Assembly (NCBI GenBank): GCA_018064575.1
Contig: JAGHUZ010000029.1
Location: 1 to 5,922 of the forward strand
DNA from: Candidatus Minthomonas equi
GTDB taxonomy: Bacteria; Bacteroidota; Bacteroidia; Bacteroidales; UBA932
DNA: 5,922 nt
Direction of reading: 5' to 3'
Shown: piece by piece, positions 1-5,922 of the stretch
How positions within the stretch are numbered: position 1 is the first letter of the stretch
How the letters are laid out: the number at the start of each line of letters is the position of its first letter
Program-made: the position numbers and the translations under genes
Notes under the pieces: model-generated
What the model saw: only the letters and a program-made list of their open reading frames with translations
Databases searched by the model: none
What the model was told of the DNA's origin: nothing

Positions 1-462
1 GAACTGAAGTCCGTGGACCCGGTGGCATATGGCGATATGGATATAGCCAATACTCAGAGAATCGTCAGGGCGCTGGAGGTCTTCTATATTTCCGGAAAAC
101 CCTACAGCTCGTTCAGAACAGGAATGAACCGTCTCCGCCCCTTTTATGTGGAAAGATATTGCCTTACGAGGGCGAGGGATGTTTTATATGACAGAATAAA
201 CAGGCGTGTGGATGATATGCTGGAAAAAGGGCTGGTGGATGAAGTCCGAGCTCTCGTGCAATACCGGAATATGCCGGCTCTTCAAACTGTCGGGTATAAG
301 GAAATTTTCGATTATCTTGACGGCACCATTACTCTTGAACGTGCAAGGGAACTGATTCAGAGAAACACCAGACGCTACGCGAAGAGACAACTCTCCTGGT
401 GGAGAAGGGCTGTGGAACGGAATCGTGCGGAATGCCCCTTGAACTGGATTGAAATGCACTGA
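1..462 (+). CDS. miaA: tRNA dimethylallyltransferase (MiaA), C-terminal half, 5' end outside window
   Basis: MiaA transfers a dimethylallyl group from dimethylallyl diphosphate to N6 of A37 in tRNAs that read codons beginning with U; the product (i6A) stabilises codon-anticodon pairing. The frame is open from base 1, giving 153 visible residues of a family usually about 300 long, so the N-terminal P-loop and catalytic residues lie off the window. Visible family signatures are DIANTQRIVRALEVF (residues 14-28), LYDRINRRVDDMLEKGLVDE (62-81), the QTVGYKEIFDYLDG block (95-108) and the near-terminal tRNA-contacting NTRRYAKRQLSWWRR (122-136). The ending, about 17 residues after that block, is normal for the family, so the 3' end looks intact. 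A GTG at 13 could be read as a start but lies inside the conserved domain, so the gene certainly begins upstream. It converges on recQ with 11 bp between stop codons. Identity is secure; regulation cannot be seen. Confidence 0.95.
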   Translation, partial: ELKSVDPVAYGDMDIANTQRIVRALEVFYISGKPYSSFRTGMNRLRPFYVERYCLTRARDVLYDRINRRVDDMLEKGLVDEVRALVQYRNMPALQTVGYKEIFDYLDGTITLERARELIQRNTRRYAKRQLSWWRRAVERNRAECPLNWIEMH

Positions 463-480
463 AGAGTGATTTCTCAGTTC
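441..480. terminator. Interrupted palindrome over the convergent miaA and recQ stop codons; possible bidirectional 3'-end hairpin
   Basis: Three nested arms pair: GAACTG (441-446) with CAGTTC (475-480), GAAAT (451-455) with ATTTC (469-473), and CACT (457-460) with AGTG (465-468), closing on a GAAG loop (461-464). That is 15 base pairs, broken by a 4-versus-1 internal loop and one bulged G (456). The structure contains the miaA TGA (460-462) and the recQ stop (474-476 on this strand). Its position suggests a shared 3'-end hairpin serving both convergent transcripts. Neither side is followed by a T tract, so it is not a canonical intrinsic terminator. It may instead stabilise mRNA 3' ends or merely help termination. 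The pairing is seen directly; the function is inference. Confidence 0.4.
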
Positions 481-2687
481 CCTACATCCGAGATGTACTT
501 GATTCTGACCAGCCGGACTTCCTCTTCAGTGTAGTCTGGTCCGAGTTCTTTCATAGCGACATTGACCGAATCTGTTTCCGCTTCGTGGGCGAAGTAGTCG
601 TAGATGTCGTTGATGATGTCTTCATCTATGACCTGGCGGATGTAGTAGTCGATGTTCAGTTTGGTTCCCGAGGCTACGATGGCTTCGATTTCTTCGATCA
701 GTTCCATCAAGTCCATATCTCTGTGGGCGGCGATATCTTCAAGCGGAATTTTTCTGTCGATATTCTGTATGATGGCCACTTTGTTGGCAGACTTGTTGAC
801 TATGGATTTGACTACAAACTCAGTGGGACGGATGATTTCGTTTTCTTCGACGTATTTCGCTATCAGTTCTATGAATTCCTGTCCGTATTTCTTGGCTTTG
901 CCTTCGCCTACTCCCTGACAGTTTTTCAATTCGTCGATTGTGACAGGGTATTGGATGGACATATCTTCGAGGGAGGGGTCCGTGAAGATTATGAAGGGAG
1001 GAATGTTCTTTTTCTTGGACAGAGACCTTCGAACATCCTTGAGCATAGCGAACAGGGTGGGGTCTCCTCCGCCTCCTGCAGCCGGATGTTTCGGATTCCC
1101 TGCGATGGCGGTTTCTTCTTCCTCATCTTCATTCCAGTCTGAAAATTCCCGGTCGTGCGCCATCATAACGGTGTATGGGGATTCGTGGAATGTGCGTCCT
1201 GTCTCTGTTACAGACAGAAGTCCATATGACTCTATGTCCTTATCCAGAAAATGAAGTATCAGTCCCTGGCGTATGATGGACATCCAATATTTGGTACCTT
1301 TGTCTTTTCCTATGCCGAAAAGTTCGTGATGGTGGTGGTTGTATGACTTGATGATGGAATTTGAAACTCCTGTCAGGATGTTTACCAGATGGTCTGCTTT
1401 GAAGTGTTCCTTCATCGAGAATATCAGTTCGATAATCAGGTCAAGGTCTTCACTGGCATCAAAAAGGGTCTTCGGGTGGAGGCAGTTGTCGCAGTTTCCG
1501 CAATTTTCGATTTCATAATTCTCTCCAAAATAATTCAGGAGGATTTTTCGTCTGCATCGGTTTGATTCTGCGTATGAAACGGTTTCGAGAAGAAGCTGCT
1601 TGCCTATTTCCTGTTCGGAAACAGGTTTTCCCTGCATAAATTTTTCCAGCTTCTGTATGTCCTTGTAACTATAGAATGCGATGCACTGTCCTTCCTTTCC
1701 GTCGCGTCCGGCCCTGCCGGTTTCCTGATAGTACCCTTCCAGACTTTTCGGCATATCATAGTGGATGACGAAGCGGACGTCAGGCTTGTCGATTCCCATT
1801 CCGAAGGCGATGGTGGCCACTATGACATCCACCTGCTCCATCAGAAACATATCCTGGTTCCTGGAGCGTGTGGACGCATCCATTCCGGCGTGATAGGGAA
1901 GCGCCTTGATGCCGTTTACGTTAAGCAGTTCAGCGATTTCCTCCACCTTTTTCCTGCTGAGGCAGTAGATGATGCCCGATTTTCCGGAGTTTTCCTTTAT
2001 GAATTTTATCAATTGCTTTTTGACATCGGCTTTGTCCCGTACTTCATAATAGAGGTTTTCCCTGTTGAAGGAAGCCTGGAATACCCTGGCATCGGTCATT
2101 CCCAGATTTTTCTGGATGTCTGTCCGGACTTTGGGCGTAGCTGTGGCTGTAAGGGCTATGATGGGGAATTTCCCGATTTCATTTACAAGCTGTCTGATGT
2201 GCCTGTATTCAGGGCGGAAGTCGTGACCCCATTCTGAAATGCAATGGGCTTCATCAATGGCATAAAAGGAGATGCGGAGTTTTTTGAAGAAGCTGATGTT
2301 TTCTTCCTTGGTCAGAGATTCCGGCGCTACGTACAGCAGTTTGGTCTCCCCGGCGAGGAGGTGGGCTTTCACTTCGTTTATCTGACCCTTGTTCAGGGAT
2401 GAATTGAGAAAGTGTGCTATATGGTCATTACCTGAAATGAAGCCTCTGATGGCATCCACCTGGTTTTTCATCAGGGCGATAAGGGGAGAGACAACTATGG
2501 CTGTTCCGGGCAGTACAAGTGCCGGAAGTTGATAACATAAGGATTTGCCTCCTCCGGTGGGCATCAGAACGAAGGAATCATGACCTTCAATCAGGTTCAT
2601 CACAATGGCTTCCTGCTCACCCTTAAAAGAATCAAAACCGAAAAACTCTTTTAATTTGCGGTGTAAATCTTCCGAAGAAATAGTCAT
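474..2687 (-). CDS. recQ: ATP-dependent DNA helicase RecQ, long form with C-terminal extension
   Basis: RecQ is a 3'-5' superfamily 2 DNA helicase that unwinds forks, gaps and recombination intermediates in repair. All helicase motifs are visible in the 737 residues: Q-motif FGFDSFKGEQ (16-25), Walker A TGGGKS (44-49), DEAH (145-148) followed by the RecQ aromatic loop CISEWGHDFRPEY (149-161), LTATAT (179-184), YHAGMD (265-270), ATIAFGMGIDK (291-301) and QETGRAGRDG (321-330). The zinc site is complete (C378, C396, C399, C402). A winged-helix RQC region follows (about 408-510) and carries an unusual HHHH at 451-454. An acidic, glycine-rich linker (about 517-542) leads to an HRDC domain (about 543-617). 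Residues about 618-737 form a further tail resembling the helix-turn-helix extension of long RecQs (for example KIPLEDIAAHRDMDLMELI). The E. coli protein is shorter (about 610) and lacks it. The ATG at 2687 is supported by the N-terminal motif spacing and an AAAGG nine bases upstream. It diverges from kdsD. Confidence 0.97.
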   Translation of the reverse strand: MTISSEDLHRKLKEFFGFDSFKGEQEAIVMNLIEGHDSFVLMPTGGGKSLCYQLPALVLPGTAIVVSPLIALMKNQVDAIRGFISGNDHIAHFLNSSLNKGQINEVKAHLLAGETKLLYVAPESLTKEENISFFKKLRISFYAIDEAHCISEWGHDFRPEYRHIRQLVNEIGKFPIIALTATATPKVRTDIQKNLGMTDARVFQASFNRENLYYEVRDKADVKKQLIKFIKENSGKSGIIYCLSRKKVEEIAELLNVNGIKALPYHAGMDASTRSRNQDMFLMEQVDVIVATIAFGMGIDKPDVRFVIHYDMPKSLEGYYQETGRAGRDGKEGQCIAFYSYKDIQKLEKFMQGKPVSEQEIGKQLLLETVSYAESNRCRRKILLNYFGENYEIENCGNCDNCLHPKTLFDASEDLDLIIELIFSMKEHFKADHLVNILTGVSNSIIKSYNHHHHELFGIGKDKGTKYWMSIIRQGLILHFLDKDIESYGLLSVTETGRTFHESPYTVMMAHDREFSDWNEDEEEETAIAGNPKHPAAGGGGDPTLFAMLKDVRRSLSKKKNIPPFIIFTDPSLEDMSIQYPVTIDELKNCQGVGEGKAKKYGQEFIELIAKYVEENEIIRPTEFVVKSIVNKSANKVAIIQNIDRKIPLEDIAAHRDMDLMELIEEIEAIVASGTKLNIDYYIRQVIDEDIINDIYDYFAHEAETDSVNVAMKELGPDYTEEEVRLVRIKYISDVGN

Positions 2688-2694
2688 ATTTTAT

Positions 2695-2702
2695 TACCTT
2701 TG
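2695..2702 (+). promoter_or_regulatory. Candidate -7 promoter element for kdsD
   Basis: TACCTTTG is an exact match to the Bacteroidota -7 element TAnnTTTG and predicts a start near 2708, about 38 bases before the kdsD ATG. No TTG-type -33 element is found about 19-21 bases upstream; the nearest TTTG (2655-2658) is 36 bases away. The promoter may therefore be weak or activator-dependent. The same bases, read on the other strand, supply the recQ ribosome-binding-like AAAGG. Confidence 0.45.
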
Positions 2703-2715
2703 TGGCTCTAAGGTA
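2695..2715. repeat. Short inverted repeat TACCTT / AAGGTA between divergent recQ and kdsD
   Basis: TACCTT (2695-2700) and AAGGTA (2710-2715) are perfect 6-base inverted arms separated by nine bases. The left arm lies in the plus-strand -7 element and the right arm in the minus-strand -7-like element, so the symmetry may simply reflect two back-to-back promoters. An operator for a dimeric regulator is an alternative that the sequence does not prove. Confidence 0.4.
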
Positions 2716-2740
2716 GATAAAAAATTCAGGATACGCAAAA
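2708..2740 (-). promoter_or_regulatory. Candidate Bacteroidota-type promoter for recQ
   Basis: Read on the minus strand, TTTTG (2740-2736) is followed after 20 bases by TACCTTAG (2715-2708), one mismatch from the -7 consensus TAnnTTTG. Transcription would start near 2702 and give a leader of about 15 bases, with the AAAGG ribosome-binding-like sequence almost at its 5' end. The -33 part lies in the kdsD leader, just before the kdsD start codon. The match is by eye against the known consensus; no start site has been mapped. Confidence 0.45.
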
Positions 2741-2745
2741 TAAAT

Positions 2746-3717
2746 ATGACAGATACATATAGTACCATATTCAAATACGCGAATTCAGTCGTTGATGATG
2801 AAATTGAGGCAGTGCGCAATACACGCGGCTGCGTCAATGAAAAATTGGTCGGTATTATCGACCGTATTTCCAGATGCAGAGGACGTGTAATAGTGTCGGG
2901 AGTGGGTAAGTGCGCTTTCGTGGCGCAAAAAATGGTGGCTTCGATGAATTCCACCGGAACCCCTGCGATTTTTATGCACTGTGCCGATGCTGTCCACGGT
3001 GATATGGGTATGATTCAGAAGGACGATATGGTCATTATCATTTCCAAAAGCGGAAATACTTCGGAAATCAAGAGACTTATACCGTTTATCCGTGATTTCG
3101 GAAACTATCTTGTGGCGATGGTTTCGAATGAAGATTCATATCTGGCCCGTCACGCAGATGATGTGATATTCATTCCTGTGGAAAAGGAAGCTTGCCCGAA
3201 TAATCTCGCCCCTACGTGCAGTACCACCGCGCAGATGGTTATGGGGGATGGCATAGCCATTACTTTGTCGGGATCGAAAAATTCCGGACGGGAGGATTTC
3301 GCCCGTTTCCATCCTGGAGGTTCCCTTGGGAAACGGCTTTATATGACAGTAGGGGATTTGTTGGACAGAACCAATGTGCCTTCCGTCAGTCCGGAAGATT
3401 CAATTCCGCAGACCATTCTGAACATTTCGACACATCGTTTGGGTGCGACCGTCGTTCTTGACGGGAATGGAACGATGTGCGGCATCATTACAGATGGGGA
3501 TGTCCGCCGGATGGTGGAAAAGGGAGGGGATTTCAATACATTGCAAGCCAAGGATATTATGTCCGTCAATCCCAAGCGGATTGATGTCGGTGCTCTGGCC
3601 GTGGATGCATTGGAAGTTATGGAAAAAAATGAAATAACATCAGTGGTCGTGCTTGAGGAGGGACGTTACGTCGGATTGGTTCACATTCACGATATAATGA
3701 AAGAAGGAATCGCATAA
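2746..3717 (+). CDS. kdsD: D-arabinose-5-phosphate isomerase, KpsF/GutQ family (SIS plus two CBS domains)
   Basis: This enzyme interconverts D-ribulose 5-phosphate and D-arabinose 5-phosphate, the first step towards the LPS sugar Kdo, in the cytoplasm. The 323-residue product is the usual length. An SIS domain (about 45-180) holds SGVGKC (51-56), STGTPAIF (69-76), VHGDMGM (83-89), SKSGNTSEI (100-108), the EACPNNLAPTCSTTAQMVMGD stretch (148-168) and FHPGGSLGKRL (188-198). The four residues important for catalysis in E. coli KdsD (K59, E111, E152, H193) correspond to K55, E107, E148 and H189, all present at a constant offset of four. Two CBS domains follow (about 203-257 and 268-321). The phosphosugar loop has C56-A57 where many homologues have Ser-Gly. 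The ATG at 2746 is chosen because it lies just before the family N-terminus; the frame stays open upstream to 2605, but that would enter recQ and add unrelated residues. The leader is A-rich with no good Shine-Dalgarno. GutQ-like or capsule KpsF roles cannot be excluded, but no sugar-alcohol or capsule genes are adjacent. Confidence 0.92.
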   Translation: MTDTYSTIFKYANSVVDDEIEAVRNTRGCVNEKLVGIIDRISRCRGRVIVSGVGKCAFVAQKMVASMNSTGTPAIFMHCADAVHGDMGMIQKDDMVIIISKSGNTSEIKRLIPFIRDFGNYLVAMVSNEDSYLARHADDVIFIPVEKEACPNNLAPTCSTTAQMVMGDGIAITLSGSKNSGREDFARFHPGGSLGKRLYMTVGDLLDRTNVPSVSPEDSIPQTILNISTHRLGATVVLDGNGTMCGIITDGDVRRMVEKGGDFNTLQAKDIMSVNPKRIDVGALAVDALEVMEKNEITSVVVLEEGRYVGLVHIHDIMKEGIA

Positions 3718-3724
3718 TCCTTTT

Positions 3725-3755
3725 TTTGAAAGGGTCAGGATAAATTTTATCTTTG
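3725..3755 (+). promoter_or_regulatory. Strong-consensus Bacteroidota promoter for nhaA
   Basis: TTTG (3725-3728, the end of a run of seven T) is separated by 19 bases from TATCTTTG (3748-3755), an exact TAnnTTTG -7 element. Both elements and their spacing fit the known sigma-ABfr consensus. Transcription should begin near 3761, leaving a leader of about 18 bases before the GTG start. It fills most of the 61-bp kdsD-nhaA gap, so nhaA need not depend on kdsD transcription. Confidence 0.7.
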
Positions 3756-3778
3756 CAACTTATTTAACTTAGGATACA

Positions 3779-5125
3779 GTGGCAGTGGTCATAAATTTCA
3801 GGAAGGCGGGCAAGTCGATTTTCCAATCTTTCCTTCAGAGCGGAACTGCGGGAGGGATAATCCTGTTTGTCTGCTCTGTCTTGGCCATACTGGTGTCTAA
3901 CGTTCCCTCACTTACCCATATTCAGGAGTTTTGGAATATTACGGCAGGTTTTTCCTTCGGCTCGTTCACATTGGAGATGTCTCTGGCGAAATGGGTCAAT
4001 GAAGGTTTGATGGCGGTATTCTTCTTTATGGTGGGGCTTGAGATTAAAAGGGAGGTGATGGTTGGAGAACTTTCCAGTCCCAAAAAGGCAATGCTCCCAA
4101 TCTTTGCAGCCATTGGGGGGATGCTGATGCCGGCGCTGATTTACGCGGCATTCAATCACGGATTGCCTTCGGCAAACGGGTGGGGGATACCGATGGCCAC
4201 TGACATCGCTTTTGCCATAGCGGTGCTGGCCATACTCGGGAAACGATGCTCTCTCGGGCTGAAAGTATTTCTTACTGCGCTGGCCATCGTTGACGATTTG
4301 GGCTCCATAGTCGTTCTCGCCATTTTTTACCCATCTCACTCATTGGAAATGTCTTACCTGCTATATGCCCTGTCGGCAATGGCGGTGTTGTTGTCTTTCA
4401 ATCTGCTGAGGTGGAACAAGCCGTTGCTCTTTGTTATTGGAGGGGTAGTGCTATGGTATCTTGTGCTTAAGTCAGGAGTCCATTCAACCATTGCCGGGGT
4501 TATGCTGGCTATTACCATACCCTCAAAGACGAAAATTAACGAAGCCAGTTTTTATACTGCCGCAGAACGCCTTGTATCCAGGTTCAAATCAGCGTCAAAG
4601 GGCGGTGCGGACGTTTTTACCAATTCAGAGCAGGTGACGGTACTGCATTCTCTGAACAGTAAGGTGGATGATGCCAATCCCCTGATGAGCCGCTTCGAAG
4701 TCACTCTCCATCCGTGGGTATATTTTCTGATTATGCCTGTATTCGCGCTTGTGAATGCCGGAGTGGAGTTCGGGGACGGAGTATGGAGGTCTGAATTTGC
4801 ACCACAGATAGCGGGTGGTATATTTTTCGGATTGGTGGTAGGAAAACCGGTCGGCATATTTTTCTTCAGTTGGCTGGCTTGCCGTATAGGTATTGCCAAA
4901 TTGCCTTCCGGTGTGAAGTGGATGGAACTCTTCTCAATAGGGATGGTGGGAGGCATAGGGTTTACGATGTCTCTGTTCATCGACAATCTGGCTTTTACCG
5001 ATACTGCTATGATTGATGCCGGAAAAGCAGCCATTATCATTACCTCAGTCGCGGCCGCCTTTCTCGGGTATGTGGCTGTTTTCATATCGGGTCGTAAACG
5101 GACAAGTATCACTAAATCAAAATAA
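3779..5125 (+). CDS. nhaA: Na+/H+ antiporter NhaA
   Basis: NhaA is an inner-membrane antiporter that expels Na+ (or Li+) in exchange for protons, controlling cytoplasmic pH and salt. The 448-residue product is strongly hydrophobic, with about a dozen membrane segments. Signature elements: SGTAGGIILF in the first helix (21-30), the VGLEIKREVMVGELSSP stretch (85-101), ATDIAFAIAVLAILG (140-154) with T141-D142 matching E. coli T132-D133, LAIVDDLGSI (168-177) with D172-D173 matching the ion-binding D163-D164, and GKPVGI (355-360) with K356 matching K300. A hydrophilic loop of about 60 residues (250-310) precedes HPWVYFLIMPVFALVNAG. The start is GTG: there is no ATG before residue 66, which is past helix one. 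AGGA (3771-3774) lies four bases before GTG 3779 and ten before an alternative GTG at 3785, so the first two residues are uncertain. It has its own promoter and probably reads through into the FKBP gene 22 bp downstream. Confidence 0.96.
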   Translation: MAVVINFRKAGKSIFQSFLQSGTAGGIILFVCSVLAILVSNVPSLTHIQEFWNITAGFSFGSFTLEMSLAKWVNEGLMAVFFFMVGLEIKREVMVGELSSPKKAMLPIFAAIGGMLMPALIYAAFNHGLPSANGWGIPMATDIAFAIAVLAILGKRCSLGLKVFLTALAIVDDLGSIVVLAIFYPSHSLEMSYLLYALSAMAVLLSFNLLRWNKPLLFVIGGVVLWYLVLKSGVHSTIAGVMLAITIPSKTKINEASFYTAAERLVSRFKSASKGGADVFTNSEQVTVLHSLNSKVDDANPLMSRFEVTLHPWVYFLIMPVFALVNAGVEFGDGVWRSEFAPQIAGGIFFGLVVGKPVGIFFFSWLACRIGIAKLPSGVKWMELFSIGMVGGIGFTMSLFIDNLAFTDTAMIDAGKAAIIITSVAAAFLGYVAVFISGRKRTSITKSK

Positions 5126-5147
5126 CATTATTCAATTTTTAAATCAA

Positions 5148-5885
5148 ATGAAAAAGTTTTCTTTAATCGCAGTTAGCTGCATTATGGTAGCTGGTATGTT
5201 CTGTTCCTGTCGGAATGTTACTGTCAACAAGGGTGACGTTATGCCTGATGTCACTACAGCGAAAATAGACTCAGTTAGTTATGCTCTTGGAATGTGGGCG
5301 GCCAACATTATAAAGGGTACCGAAATCGGTGAAATGCATTATGGTGAATTTACCAAGGCGTTTATGGCAGTTATGAATTCCGAAGAGAAAAAGCTTACAG
5401 ATGAGGAGGTTATGTCCATATTGAATGAGTATAGTCAGCAAAGAAACAAATATGTTTTAGAAAAAAGGGCTGAGGATAACGCCAAATTTATGGAAGAAAA
5501 CAAGAAGAAGGACGGAATCGTTGAGACGGAAAAGGGTCTTCAGTACAGGATAGACAAGGAAGGCGAAGGTATGGCTCCCGCAGAGAAGGATACCGTAGTG
5601 GTGAACTACACAGGAACACTGTTGGACGGTACCAAGTTCGATTCCTCTTATGACAGGAACGAACCCGCCGAGTTCCCTCTCGATAGAGTCATTCCGGGAT
5701 GGAGCGAAGGGATTTCTTATATGAAAGAAGGTGGGAAAGCCACTCTTTACATTCCTTCCGCACTTGGCTACGGGGAACGTGGAACTCAGGGCATACCCGG
5801 CAATTCCCTTCTCATATTTGAAGTGGAACTGATTAAGGTTAAGCCTTTTGTGGAAAAAGTTCCTGCAGAAAAAGCGTCAAAATAA
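5148..5885 (+). CDS. FKBP-type peptidyl-prolyl cis-trans isomerase, probable lipoprotein (Mip/FkpA-like)
   Basis: It catalyses proline cis-trans isomerisation and probably acts as a folding helper in the periplasm or on the outer membrane. The 245-residue product starts with a basic, then hydrophobic signal (MKKFSLIAVSCIMVAGMFCSC); C21 after Ser is the likeliest lipid-attachment cysteine, although the -3 residue is Phe, a loose lipobox. Residues about 33-135 are an FKBP_N dimerisation-type domain (DSVSYALGMWAANIIKG, then a charged helix at 90-120). The FKBP domain spans about 146-231 and retains the active-pocket residues Y154, F164-D165, F176, V181-I182, W185, Y208 and F224, so it should be active and able to bind FK506-type ligands. 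A lysine-rich tail ends the protein. ATG 5148 is chosen because it opens a signal peptide; the frame extends back to 5013, but that would overlap nhaA. There is no Shine-Dalgarno; the leader is A/T-rich. It sits 22 bp after nhaA with no visible promoter. Confidence 0.93.
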   Translation: MKKFSLIAVSCIMVAGMFCSCRNVTVNKGDVMPDVTTAKIDSVSYALGMWAANIIKGTEIGEMHYGEFTKAFMAVMNSEEKKLTDEEVMSILNEYSQQRNKYVLEKRAEDNAKFMEENKKKDGIVETEKGLQYRIDKEGEGMAPAEKDTVVVNYTGTLLDGTKFDSSYDRNEPAEFPLDRVIPGWSEGISYMKEGGKATLYIPSALGYGERGTQGIPGNSLLIFEVELIKVKPFVEKVPAEKASK

Positions 5886-5888
5886 TCG

Positions 5889-5922
5889 ATGAGCAGGAAA
5901 CTGATTATATTCTGTTCTGTCG
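5889..5922 (+). CDS. Probable start of a further exported protein, cut by the right edge
   Basis: An ATG three bases after the FKBP stop opens a frame reading MSRKLIIFCSV with no stop before the window ends. The basic start followed by hydrophobic residues looks like the beginning of a signal peptide or membrane anchor. The tight spacing suggests it continues the nhaA-FKBP transcript. Bacteroidota often carry FKBP genes next to each other, so a second isomerase is possible. Eleven codons cannot identify the product. Confidence 0.45.
   Translation, partial: MSRKLIIFCSV

Noticed and set aside
585..1142. 185-residue plus-strand open frame opposite recQ
   Set aside because: It is rich in repeated Val, Asp and Phe, as expected from the reverse complement of recQ codons, resembles no family, and recQ is clearly real on the other strand.
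2605..2745. Longer kdsD start with 47 extra N-terminal residues
   Set aside because: The extension runs through the divergent promoter region and into recQ, and does not resemble the family; ATG 2746 gives the normal length.
3717..3741. ATCCT/AGGAT inverted arms after kdsD as a terminator
   Set aside because: The stem is only five pairs around a 15-base loop, the T run lies inside the loop rather than after the stem, and the nhaA promoter occupies the same DNA.
4552..5112. 186-residue minus-strand open frame opposite nhaA
   Set aside because: Its composition mirrors antisense of hydrophobic nhaA codons, it has no recognisable domain or promoter, and nhaA is intact with all key residues.
5013..5147. 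Longer FKBP start with 45 extra residues
   Set aside because: It would overlap nhaA by 113 bases and bury a clear signal peptide that begins at 5148.
1..5922. Search for an undescribed system, mobile element, CRISPR array or structural RNA
   Set aside because: All substantial coding sequence belongs to well-known housekeeping families, gaps are at most 61 bp, and no direct-repeat array, transposase, integrase or tRNA-like fold was seen.

Overview
The window reads as a stretch of ordinary chromosome from a Gram-negative member of the Bacteroidota (probably Bacteroidales). Three things point there. First, promoter-like sites match the Bacteroidota-type -7 element TAnnTTTG, in one case with a -33 TTTG at the expected distance. 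Second, start regions are A/T-rich with weak or absent Shine-Dalgarno sequences. Third, the protein architectures fit: a long RecQ of 737 residues with an extra C-terminal helix-turn-helix-like tail, and a putative FKBP lipoprotein with an FKBP_N domain. A D-arabinose-5-phosphate isomerase implies Kdo and therefore an LPS outer membrane. Genus cannot be fixed from the sequence alone.

Layout, left to right. The 3' half of miaA (tRNA dimethylallyltransferase) runs off the left edge and ends at 462. It converges on recQ (474-2687, minus strand), leaving only 11 bp between the stop codons. An interrupted palindrome of 40 nt (441-480) covers both stops. recQ and kdsD (2746-3717, plus strand) diverge from a 58-bp gap in which two -7-like elements face each other. 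nhaA (3779-5125) follows kdsD after 61 bp and has its own textbook promoter. An FKBP-type peptidyl-prolyl isomerase (5148-5885) follows nhaA after 22 bp with no visible promoter, so it is probably co-transcribed. A further reading frame appears to begin at 5889 and runs off the right edge.

The genes serve separate housekeeping jobs: tRNA modification, DNA repair, LPS sugar synthesis, sodium/proton homeostasis and envelope protein folding. The last three share a cell-envelope theme but no single pathway. I see no mobile element, CRISPR array, tRNA, rRNA or defence locus, and no sign of an undescribed system. The most interesting features are small: the palindrome at the convergent stops, and the overlapping divergent promoter region between recQ and kdsD.
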